NCBI GenBank assembly: GCA_002110485.1
Contig: MOWL01000024.1
Coordinates: forward strand, 806,001 to 870,000
Origin: Emergomyces orientalis
Lineage: Eukaryota > Ascomycota > Eurotiomycetes > Onygenales > Ajellomycetaceae
Length of the DNA stretch: 64,000 nt
Direction: 5' to 3'
Shown: positions 36,433 to 45,180 of the stretch, in pieces
Position numbering within the stretch: the stretch's first letter is position 1
How the letters are laid out: the number at the start of each line of letters is the position of its first letter
Position numbers and translations under genes: made by a program
Notes under the pieces: generated by a model
The model's input: the letters and a program-made list of their open reading frames with translations, nothing else
Database searches by the model: none
Told to the model about the DNA's origin: nothing

Positions 36433-38658
36433 AGAAGCCTAGTAATCAGCGCTGCCATGGCCTTCTCTGTGAGCACTACCATGTCAGTTACACTCCGCGG
36501 CTGTGTTCCCACGTTCATGTCATCTTCCCTTGCTGTCAAAGACTCTGGGAAGAACCGCGTCTGTAGTAGTTCAGTCTTGTCCTGAAATGCAGTGGCTCGT
36601 GCCTTGGTTTCACCCAAGGCCTCTGGCATTCCTCTAAGCAGTGGCAGTCTTGCCAGTTGCTTGGTCTCGTTGGTGTGTGTGTAACCCCACTTTGTCAGCT
36701 TTCAGAGCAGTTTAGAATCTGTGTCAGCACTGTTCATTAGATCACGGAAGCTGGCAGTCTTGATCAGCTTTATTTTCTTGTTTTGTCTGTTGTGGGCATG
36801 TTTTTTTTTCTTCTCAGTGCTGTCTGCATCTCTCATGGTTCTCTTGTACTCACTCACTGCCTGTGCCACTCTGTTGGACCATCATGAGTGACTCTGCTTG
36901 CAGATGTGTGCATGTTTAGCATGTTTCTCTGCTAGCTCATTGATGAATTCACTTAGATAGTTTGCATAGCAATCAATCTCTGCTGTTGAGTCAAAGCTGT
37001 TGCAATATTGTAGCTCTTGGCAATTCTTTTGCAGCTGCTGTATATTCACTTGCTGCCAGTTGTGTTTTTCTCTTAGTACCACAGATATATCAATGACTAA
37101 CTTAGTGACCACTGGTAGATGATCTGATGTCATATCTGCCTTGTGTGTGACCTGGTATTTCAGTACCCCTGCACTCAGGTTCTCTGAGAGAAAGATTAGA
37201 TTCAAGATAATATCAGTGCTTTTACAGTTCTGTCATGTAATCTCTCTCTGTGATGTTGCCAGCTGCAGTCTGAGAGCATTCATCTGTGCTATGAGCTTTC
37301 ATGCCAGATCAAAGTTCTGTCTCACTTGCTCACCTCCCCACTTTGAGTGATGCACATTGAAGTCTTTCAGTATCACTATCTTCATCTGCTGTGCTTCTGC
37401 ACTCTGACTTTACACTTGTTGTGTGTCTGCACTCTGATCTTGTGCTTGTAGCACACTTGTGTCTGAGTCTTGTGCTTGTTGTGCACATCACCTCTGAGTT
37501 CATGCTGGTAGTGAGGCCTCAGCCTCCTCCACCATCACTTGTAGCTCAAGGATGGGGGAACTCTCTGGCACAGTTGTGTAGCTGCCTGATGAAGTAGTGT
37601 AGATATTAAGCATTAGTAGTGATTCTCTTACCATGTTCACAGTGAGCAATGTCATGAATTCTGTAATGATTCTGACATTTCATGCTGTTATTTTCAGTTT
37701 TTTGTTGATGAGAAAGCTCACCCTGGTCTTCTTAATCTGCATATCTGTCTGTCAGAATTCACAGTTGATCAGACATGTTGTACCTCTTTCAGATTCTCTC
37801 TGCATCCATGGTTTCTGCAGTGTGATAATGTTGTAGTTTAATACCATTTCAAACTTGGCCAGTAATGTGTTCATCACCTTGTCTGAGTTATACACATTGT
37901 ATTGTAGTATATGGACTTGCTCACTCATGGTTCACCCATGTCTTGATCCTGCGTGGAGTCTGATCGCGCTGAGCATGCATAGTCACTGAGCAAGCTCTGT
38001 TGCTGCATATCAGCTCTTGTCACATTCATGAGTCTGCTGATCTTGCACTGAACAATCAGAGAATTCTTTTCTGTAATTCTGCTACACTTTCTAAGAGTGA
38101 TTCAACTCTTTTTATTTAATATTTGCATTATAAAGTATCTTGACTGATTCTTGAGAGTCTTCTTGATCAGTGAAACTGCAGTCTATTGTTCAGAGCATCT
38201 TGCAGATCATGCTGAGTGATCTTCTTCACAGTTACAGCAGACTGTCTTCTTTTCTTTCAGTGCTGTGAAGCAGGTCTTGTCTGTATATCTCTCTGCTGCA
38301 CAGTGCTCACAGATATCACTCTTGCAGCAGAATCTGGCTATGTGTTCATATTGCTGACAGCTGTAGTATTGAATGACCTGAGTCTCTCTGTGAAAGATTT
38401 CAATCATGCAGAATTCATTTCTCAGAATGATGTCATTCTCCACAAGTGTGTTTGCCTGCTGCAGTGTGACTACATGTAGAATAATACTTTCATGAGACTG
38501 CTGCTGTTTAGCTAGCCACTTTGTGATTCTGTGAATAAGTACTCTGTATCTGAGAGATGAGTTCTGCTTGTAGATATTCTTTACTACTTTATCTAGACTA
38601 ACTCAGCTAATGACACTGATAAATGTATTTTTAATTAATACTGCATACATCTTCTTTC

Positions 38659-38838
38659 ATTATTATTATTATTCTTCAATTATAGATATATATGCAGTCA
38701 GAGACTATGATATCTACCTGAGACTCAAAGAGTCTCAGGATTTTTCTAACTTTAACACTAATTACTATACATTTTTTCTTCAAACAAATAGCACTTGCAA
38801 TACTTGAATTCCAGCCCAGAATAGTCAGCAAATTGATT
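38659..38838 (-). mobile_element. SINE-like element (180 bp) with 13-bp target-site duplication
   Basis: TACATCTTCTTTC occurs at 38646-38658 and again at 38839-38851; the LINE3 ORF1 frame is continuous if the intervening 180 bp and one duplicate are removed. On the minus strand the element ends in (AAT)n, the same kind of tail as LINE2 and LINE3, so it was probably mobilised by LINE machinery. It has no ORF. Polymerase III boxes are not convincing (GGAATTCAAGTATT is at best a decayed B box), so tRNA origin is open. A second copy is split by LINE2. Confidence 0.75.
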
Positions 38839-39960
38839 TACATCTTCTTTCTTATATGTGTCTTGTTGTCTCATTTCTTCATCTATTTATTACTTTTTGT
38901 CAGCTCAGTCTTCATGCTGAAGTTGTCTGCAATCAGAATCAGATCATCACTAGATATGTATCTTGCTGCAACTATAATATCAGTGATTATATCTTTGATG
39001 ATCTCATTTATCTTTCTTACAATGGTCTCTGAAGTGTGTTTCTTCACTGACAGTGTGTCACAGTTGTGATGAGATACTACAATCTCTCTAAGCATGTACT
39101 TTATTATAATCTTGTCTGAAGACTCTTCACTGATTATTACATGCACTTATGAAAGTCTACTGTTCAGCATATTACATCTTTCATTCTGTTGAAATGTGCT
39201 AGTAGCACTCTTCAGTCTCTCTAGCATTCTATTCAGTAAATTATTCTTGAACTCTTCCATAACTCTCAGAATCTGCTGAATATACTGTAATTTCTTTTTA
39301 TTTATTTTCTTGTCTCTCTCTCTCTCTCTAAGAGCTTCAGTGATTTTGTTAAGTGTTGTGGCTATTCCTTCTGCAGCTTCTTTATTTCCCTGTTCTGCTC
39401 CCAGTGCACATCATGCTGTGTGCGCGTCCACTCCCCTCTCAACCACACCCACGCCAGCTGCCTCAACCATGGTGATTGAGGGTGTACGAGCGTGTAGGTG
39501 TAATTGGTGGCTCTTTATAGCCTGGTTAGGATCACAATATAGCTTTAAAAAGAATAAAAAGTTTTTATTGAGATCTGAAATTTTTTTTTCTTTTTTTTGA
39601 ATAAGCTCATCAATAAAATTATTCAAATTAATATTAAAGATAGAAATTTTTAAAAAATCTTGATGAAAATTCTTAAAATAGATTTAAACATAGATTTGAT
39701 TATGCATTTTTAAGTCTTCAATAAAATGTTGAGCTAGAAAGTCTTTTGAAACCACTCAATTGTGAGCAATTATATCATTGACAGTCATGTGTTATATTTT
39801 TATGTACTTTGTAATATCCTTCTCATAGTCATCAATCATCATGGCAGCAATTTTATTATATAGTTGGAATTGCAGATCTGCTCAATGAACTTGATATTTC
39901 AACTCAACTGCTTGTTATAATGTGGCAGCGCAACTTATCTTGGTTACACCATAATCATCC

Positions 39961-40239
39961 TGTAAGAATTTGAGACTCGCAAGTATTATTCTAAGGGTTC
40001 GCAGCTTGGCGTGATATGTACTAGTTACTGGAAGCATTCAATGTAAGAGAAAAGGTAGGGGTCAATATGATAATTGTATTCAAGCTGAGTTGCGAAAAGA
40101 ATGACCGCAACTCCTAGTTATATAACTGTGTGGCCAAGGCCCGCTATGCTCAAGGCCCGCTAACCATAATGGTTACGCGAGGGCTTGAGCATGGAGGATA
40201 GGGGTAAGGAATCGCTCCGCGCAGGCAGGATTTCTTACA
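39961..40239. repeat. Solo LTR B (279 bp) with inverted ends TGTAAGAA/TTCTTACA
   Basis: Starts TGTAAGAATTTGAG and ends GGATTTCTTACA, a perfect 8-bp terminal inverted repeat with TG...CA. Flanks are CATCC (39956-39960) and CATTC (40240-40244), a 5-bp duplication with one C-to-T change. It is CpG-rich against a CpG-poor host. A TATATAA-type box lies near 40,117. It interrupts the relic gag frame. Confidence 0.85.
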
Positions 40240-40572
40240 CATTCACTTGATTAAGCTTGAATTGAGCAAGCATTTGAGAGCTGATTTTCATAGAATTTCA
40301 CATGCACTCTCACAACTTGATCTCTTTATATCTTCAAATCTTAATATCATTGCCATTCAATTGTGAATCTGGTGTCAGCTCAGTGTTTACAAGAATGTGA
40401 GATATGTTGATAAAAATGACTTTTAATTCAATTTCTCAGTGCCAGATATCATATTCTTTGACATCAGACAGTTTTGTGTTTATTTTCATTTTAACATGAT
40501 CATAATCATTCTTGAATTCTCAGAATCTAGACATCATGTTGAACACAGCAGTCACAGAAATGAAGACACTAG

Positions 40573-41164
40573 TGTGAGGGCGTAGCACTGAATAGACAGC
40601 GTGAGAAGCTAATATGGTGGGGAATCTCAGTGTGGTATTACTTTTCACTGAGACCGCCTCATATATTTGTTTGGCATGGTTGCCTCATATTCCCATTTTA
40701 TCCCTTGACACACGTGTGGATTCGGCGAAGATTGATTGTACGCAGAGCAGTGAGATTGCTCCTTTTTGATTGTGTGATTTAATATGTGATTGATTGCTTG
40801 TTCTTCTTCTATCTTTGAATCTCCTACATGTTCTTTTGTATTGCTATTTGGATAGCTCGTTGAATAGAATATTATATACACAGCGAACTTACCAACCTCC
40901 TTACGATCCCGCTGCTCCTGCCCACGTGCCGCCAAAAGCGCACAACCCCTTATTCCACTTCACTAATAGCGAAGGAATAAGTAATAATAGACAATAGTAG
41001 CAAGATAAGTATATGTTTGTAGTGGTATGTAGCTAATCGCTAGCTAAGAGAAGAGTATCAAGAACCGCAGAGGCCTCTGTAGATATATATACATGAGTGT
41101 GTATGTGCGTGGCGCTAGCTAGGCGCTAGCGCCCTAAGCGATGCACTGAGGCTGTGGCATGACA
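40573..41164. repeat. Solo LTR C, split by solo LTR D; duplication ACTAG
   Basis: Left part TGTGAGGGCGTAGCACTG (40573-40612) and right part TAGCGAAGGAATAAG...GGCATGACA (40967-41164) together form a TG...CA unit of about 238 bp, flanked by ACTAG at 40568-40572 and 41165-41169. Both parts are CpG-containing in a CpG-poor host. The right part holds the palindrome-rich GGCGCTAGCTAGGCGCTAGC and a (TA)n TATA-like tract. Confidence 0.75.
40613..40962 (-). repeat. Solo LTR D (350 bp) nested in LTR C; duplication CTAA
   Basis: Same family as LTR E at 32940. It starts TATGGTGGGG (the first G of TG changed to A) and ends CCACTTCA; CTAA flanks it at 40609-40612 and 40963-40966. The right 230 bp are nearly identical to LTR E, the left block differs. 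The minus strand has TGTGTATATAATATTC as a TATA candidate. Confidence 0.7.
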
Positions 41165-41169
41165 ACTAG

Positions 41170-42055
41170 AATGTGCTATAATATTCAATTCTTGTGAGCA
41201 CAGTCATGATTCATATGTCAATTTGACAGCTTCTTCTTCAGAAAATCTCATGATGTGTAGACATTTGAAATTGCTTTCTATCACATCTATATCGTCCACA
41301 GGGGTATTATCATCGCCGACACTTTCAGGGATTTCAGCAATCAGCTCAGTGTGTGTTTCACTGCAGGTACCCCTCTTTGAACTGAAGGGTATCGGGGCTA
41401 GTATCTTGTAGAATTTTTGGACCTTTCAGACTGTCTGAGACAGAGATTGAAGTTTGCTTGCAGTATCTTGCTCAGATATTCTGAGATGTCTGGACAAATG
41501 TGTGAGATTTCTTTGTCATGAAGAGATGAAATCAGAGGTGTTTTCTTCAGAGAATTTGTCAGAGATGAAATCTTCATTTTCTACTCTATTCATATTGTGA
41601 TAGAAGCTTCTGAATAAAGAGTTGATTGGAACTGCCAAGCAGAACCAATTTCAAAACAACAAGATTGTAAGTCAGGGGTAGAACTGCATACGCGATTCAA
41701 ACCAGAGCAATTGAGCTGCAGAATCACTAAATGCAGCTAATCTGAAGCTTTTAAATTAATACAGTCAGTGTGGAAGACTTTTCGCATGAAGAGCCATAAC
41801 CTGTTGGCAGTAAAAGTAAAGTAGTTGGTTGTTATTAAGAATCTAGCTACTACGTGAGTGTATTACATTTGGCGAACGCCGCTCTACGTCACGTGGGAGG
41901 CGGCGGCAGCGGTCGGCCCGGTAAAGGATGCCTCAGGGAATCCAACAGTATTAAATTACTTTTATTCATTTAATCACAGTATGAGAGTATTTTACAAAAG
42001 AAATGCAGAAATGATTAGTAGAATAATTAGTAGAATAAATTTAAAACTCAAAAAA
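41170..42055. other. Eroded repeat DNA with a short G+C-rich islet
   Basis: 41,190-41,650 reads on the minus strand as decayed coding sequence (see the Copia relic). 41,862-41,945 is a G+C-rich, CpG-rich islet (GAGGCGGCGGCAGCGGTCGG) with sharp borders, in AT-rich DNA. No tRNA or ORF explains it. Confidence 0.4.
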
Positions 42056-42453
42056 CAGCTCATAAAAAAGTAAATTAAAATTTAGAAAAAAACTTTAAAC
42101 TTCATTGAAACTCATATCATATTCTGAAACTCCTTTTCATCAATTTTTCCCTCTAACACATTCCATGCTTGCTGATATGCTTTTTTATCTCTTGCAGACC
42201 CCACACTTCACTTTTCATCATTTCACCATTTGAGATTACCAGGATATTTCTCTTTCTCCAGTACCACCAAAGCTTGCAGAAGTGACAATTCATGAACTTT
42301 GAAAAATTGCTCTGGAGTCACTATACAATCAGAACTTTGAAACTTGTAAAGTTTCATTTTCTTCTTCATCTTCATGTATGCTTTCCCCCAAAAAATAACT
42401 CACTTCTGATAGATATAGTTTGTAAGCCTCTGAGCATCTTTCATCATTGCTTC
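42055..42453 (-). pseudogene. TGA-interrupted continuation of the coiled-coil gene
   Basis: In-frame continuation of the previous gene with five TGA codons counting the first and no TAA or TAG before the end of the coherent stretch. Readable pieces are EAMMKDAQRLTNYIYQK, GKAYMKMKKKMK, TPEQFFKVHELSLLQALVVL and SARDKKAYQQAWNVLEGKID. Loss by TGG-to-TGA and CGA-to-TGA transitions is the simple explanation. Confidence 0.45.
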
Positions 42454-42903
42454 TCATCTTTCAAGGGCAAGTTTAGAGTTCTTCTTTGTTGGCATATTCT
42501 CTTTTCCATATCGTTTTTCATCCTCCTGGCGCCACTTTAACTCCTGAAGTTCATCGCTGGTAAGCGTACTAGAAGATTAGTGTAAAGATTAGTATAAAGA
42601 TTAGTATAAAGATTAGTATATTTACCGTTTTTGTAATACTTCATAACGCTTCATCTGCTCCATTTCCTTCTGGGTCTTCTCATCCGCTGCAACATATTCC
42701 TCTGTTTTTCGTAATTTTCGTAGGGCGTAGTTTATTGCGGCTGTATTTGCTGCTTTTGCTCGTTCTGCAGCAGCTTCTGCAGGAGTCATTTGAGCTAATC
42801 GATCGCGTGCCTTCTTGGTATATGGATTGGTGGATAGTTCATCTTCGCCTTTTCGTTTTTGACCAGCAGTTTTTCCAGGAGGAGGTCCACGAGCTTTTGA
42901 CAT
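42454..42903 (-). CDS. Basic/coiled-coil protein of unknown function, divergent partner of the H3 variant
   Basis: Two exons, 42903-42626 and 42556-42454 (69-bp intron), giving 126 aa up to the first TGA. The N-terminus is basic (SKARGPPPGKTAGQKRKG), followed by Ala/Glu/Lys-rich helices (MTPAEAAAERAKAANTAAIN, DEKTQKEMEQMKRYEVLQKR, ELQELKWRQEDEKRYGKE) likely to form a coiled coil. I recognise no family. Beyond the TGA the same frame stays coherent down to about 42,055 (TPEQFFKVHELSLLQALVVL, DKKAYQQAWNVLEGKIDEKE), broken only by TGA codons at positions suiting Trp or Arg. The 126-aa product is therefore probably a truncated version of a roughly 260-residue protein. CpG is present in exons 1 and 2 but nearly gone beyond the first TGA. 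Confidence 0.55.
42557..42625 (-). repeat. Intron built of tandem 12-bp units containing the branch-point motif
   Basis: On the plus strand GATTAGTATAAA is repeated about four times (42574-42619); on the coding strand each unit carries ACTAATC, a branch-point-like sequence. The repeat fills most of the intron. Confidence 0.8.
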
Positions 42904-43400
42904 TTTGTAGTATGTATATGTGAGTTACGCGTAGAATATGATCAAAGGAAGAGTAGGATGAACGTGTATGAAAATTGATAGTAAATTAATGAAGAATATG
43001 AATTAATATGATGATTAGTAAAGAAGTAAGAAGATGAAAATAATCAGTGAAGATAATGATATATAATTTAGATTATATAAGATTATAGTGAATATCACAA
43101 CACAATTTTAACAACACAATTGCAATAATAACACAATCTCAGTTTCATTCATTTTTATATTTCATTTATTTTCTTTGATGAGTCAATCTTCTCTTTGTTC
43201 TCTTCTTTCATTTATTTTATATTCTCTTCTTTCATTTATTTTATATTCTCATCTTTTTTCATCTCTTTCTCTTTTCCTTTCATATTCTTTCTTATATTCT
43301 AACTTCTCATATTCTTCATATCATTCTCCTCTGATCTTCATCTCATGTAGGTTTTCACTATTCTATTATATTAATCATTATACTAATCAGCTTCAATAGA
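42904..43400. promoter_or_regulatory. Bidirectional promoter of the coiled-coil/H3-variant pair
   Basis: About 500 bp of AT-rich DNA between two divergent start codons. It contains a 24-bp tandem duplication (43201-43248). Just upstream of the H3 ATG, ATTATACTAATCAG looks like the branch point and acceptor of a 5' UTR intron, with the ATG 10 bp after the acceptor AG. Confidence 0.45.
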
Positions 43401-43960
43401 ATGGCCAGAACCAAACAGACTGCCCGTAAATCTACCGGAGGATCTGCCCCTATCAAAAATCTTGCTGTCAAAGCCAAACGTGGAGGAAAGACCCCGGCAG
43501 GAAAACAGCCTGCTAAAACAAAACCTCGCAAACCCCATCGCTATAAACCAGGAAGTGAGTGATAATATAATATAATATACTATGAATATATATAAATATA
43601 AGCTAATGAATTCTAGCTGTTGCTCTCCGTGGGATTCGTCGCTATCAAAAATCTACGGAATTGCTTATTCCCAGACTTCCTTTTCAACGTGTTGTTCGTG
43701 AAATCGCCCATGATTTTAATGGAGAAACTCGCTTCGAAAAATCTGCTCTTTTAGCACTGCAGGAGGCAGCAGAGTCCTATATAGTTAATAATTTTGAAAG
43801 TGAGTGTATATAATCACTGAACAATCTACTAATCATTATACTAATCTGAAGAATAGTGGTCAATCTGTGTGCTATTCATGCACAACGTGTAACCATTCAA
43901 CAAAAGGACATGCAACTTGTGAAGAGACTACGTGAGATGATTACAGGATTTGATTGCTAA
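43401..43960 (+). CDS. Divergent histone H3 variant
   Basis: Three exons, 43401-43554, 43617-43799 and 43857-43960 (introns 62 and 57 bp), giving 146 aa. The tail starts MARTKQTARKSTGGSAPIKN, so K4, K9, S10, K18 and K23 are kept, but K14 is Ser, R17 is Ile, R26-K27-S28 reads Arg-Gly-Gly and the K36 equivalent is Arg (PRKPHRYKPG). The tail is about six residues longer than canonical H3. The histone fold aligns without gaps (RRYQKSTELLIPRLPFQRVV, LCAIHAQRVTIQQKDMQL), but K79 is Asn (HDFNGETRF). The last residues, REMITGFDC, replace RGERS. Loop 1 is not lengthened, so it does not look like CENP-A. Codon use, clean splicing and intact CpG argue for selection. A replication-independent or repeat-island-specific variant is possible but untested. 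Confidence 0.9.
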
Positions 43961-44284
43961 GAATGATAATTGAAAATGAAATCTGAAGATTTTGTTTTTT
44001 TGTTTTTTCATTCTCACGATAATCAATTTTTAATTTATATCTGATAGTATATCTAAAATAAAAGATGTATATATATCTATATATATAATATTTTATTTAA
44101 TGTAACTGTTCAACAAATCTACAAATAAAATATTTTCTATTTTCATTTTAAAATAATGTGAAATATCTAGATGATAAATTTAAGTTTTTATAATAGTTAC
44201 TAATTTCTTATAATTCTATTGAATTGTGTGCATAAGTGGCATTATAAGATTACAAGTGCAAACAAAAAAATACCAAAAAAACAA
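43961..44284. other. AT-rich 3' flank of the H3 variant
   Basis: Strongly AT-rich, with TATATATATCTATATATATAAT-like tracts near 44,070; convergent 3' ends. Nothing else is recognised. Confidence 0.5.
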
Positions 44285-44596
44285 TCAAAATAAGCCGCGT
44301 GAGACATTTGTCACTATAGTCCGCCGTACAATGGGACTGTCTACATATTCTTCAAGTAGGTCCTCAGCTGGCCAAACAACCTTTCCAGATCCCCTTCCAC
44401 CCCGAGGAGTTTTGTCTTCCTTCTCTGGAATATGTGTTGCCTCGTTTAGGACGAAGTCCTCTTTGTCATTCGTGTACCCATGTGATGCCACATGGAATTC
44501 CCGCTCCACCTGATCGTCGGCTTTGAAGGCGAAGGTACCATGCCAGCCTTTGGGATCTTTGACATGTTTCCCTTCGACGGTGGTAGTATCGTGCAT
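44285..44596 (-). CDS. Small hypothetical protein (103 aa)
   Basis: Open frame with normal composition in contrast to its AT-rich neighbour. MHDTTTVEGKHVKDPKGWHG, then HVASHGYTNDKEDFVLNEAT, HIPEKEDKTPRGGRGSGKVV and WPAEDLLEEYVDSPIVRRTI. It is polar, with no signal peptide or membrane span, and looks like a small soluble fungal protein. I do not recognise the family. The C-terminus (VSRGLF) could be altered by an unrecognised intron. Confidence 0.5.
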   Translation of the reverse strand: MHDTTTVEGKHVKDPKGWHGTFAFKADDQVEREFHVASHGYTNDKEDFVLNEATHIPEKEDKTPRGGRGSGKVVWPAEDLLEEYVDSPIVRRTIVTNVSRGLF

Positions 44597-45180
44597 GTCG
44601 GATCTTATTCATGGTCTAGTTAGCACTAGACAATATATAGTATCTATGGCTAAGAGTTAAGGAAGACAGGAACATAGAAATACACTCTCAAGGACTTGCA
44701 AGAAGCTGAGCAGGACTAACCAAATGAGAATCGCCTTAGGAGCAAGCTTTTGGTCTCGAGCTGTCGCATAGGCCAGGGCGACTAGAGTATTTTTCGACTT
44801 GAACTAATCGTGTTGCCGGCATAGAAAAAGTATCTGACAAAGTTGACACCCCTTCCACCAGCAGCCATATTTTCAAGAGAAGCAACAATGTAGGAGGAGA
44901 CACCACTAGCAAGAGTCCAAATGTTTTATATTTGATTGTAGGGATGATATGCTGAAGAGAGGGCCATCGTGCTCTTCTTATATTTTTATCTTTACCCTGT
45001 AAAGAGCGGGGGAAAGTACTGGCCCTGATCACCACAACTCGTCGGTTGCCTATATCATTGATTGTGGTGAGGTTTCATTGGGTGGTTAGTTACCATTCAA
45101 CAAAATGTAGGGACCAGGTGGGCGAATAGGTTTTCTTTTTTCCACATTTTTCAGTCCACCCATCACCACGTCTACTTATC
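44597..45180. other. Intergenic region with a coding-like fragment
   Basis: On the minus strand between about 44,960 and 44,790 one frame reads SGVSSYIVASLENMAAGGRG then VNFVRYFFYAGN, which looks like protein but is bounded by stops and has no start. It may be a relic exon. The rest is the probable promoter of the kinase gene. Confidence 0.35.

Larger units (their letters stand above)
33705..39598 (-). mobile_element. LINE3: full-length Tad1-like LINE related to LINE2, heavily eroded
   Basis: The 14-bp duplication GAATAAGCTCATCA lies at 33691-33704 and 39599-39612 and defines both ends. The 3' tail is (AAT)n on the minus strand (33705-33719), and the preceding AAGTGGTGTA-containing end matches the end of LINE2. 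ORF1 starts at about 39,470 (MVEAAGVGVVERGVDAHTA), with knuckles near 38,330 (CQQYEHIARFCCK). Endonuclease is visible near 37,200 (NLIFLSENLSAG, SDHLPVV), RT at about 36,600-35,250 (FQDKTELLQTRFFPESL, ALITRL...), and the RT end at 35,217-34,750 (RRVYNAVIRPAIGYGALAWH, IIAEAYRATPITSLKAE). It carries two later insertions, the SINE-like element and solo LTR A. Without them it is about 5.45 kb, close to LINE2. Confidence 0.88.
32600..41650 (-). mobile_element. Relic Copia-type retroelement (gag-protease), dispersed by later insertions
   Basis: Pieces on the minus strand read in order as one gag-protease. Gag lies at about 40,570-40,240 (KLSDVKEYDIWH) and 39,960-39,613 (YNKIAAMMIDDYEKDITKYI, VVSKDFLAQHFIEDLKMHNQ). 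A gag zinc knuckle of type CX2CX4HX4C with one Cys lost lies at about 33,498-33,450 (KCNYYSKTWHIEIIC). A protease-like stretch lies at 32,935-32,640 (TSDTSVFKYIHVSDNDE, ISCNLLSFE). A frame upstream at 41,400-41,190 (HTELIAEIPESVGDDNTPVD) may be its start or another relic. The pieces are separated by LINE3 and solo LTRs, each with its own duplication. Stops are mostly TGA/TAA. Confidence 0.55.

Noticed and set aside
32936..40966. The two similar LTRs (32940 and 40613) as the paired LTRs of one 8-kb element
   Set aside because: Each has its own matching short duplication (CTAG and CTAA), and the interval is made of other nested elements.
41670..41745. tRNA-like stretch with GATTCAAACC
   Set aside because: The B-box-like motif is there but spacing to any A box is too short and no acceptor stem forms.
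43401..43960. Reading the H3 variant as a CENP-A homolog
   Set aside because: The N-terminal tail keeps ARTKQTARKS and loop 1 is not extended; both argue against a centromeric H3.
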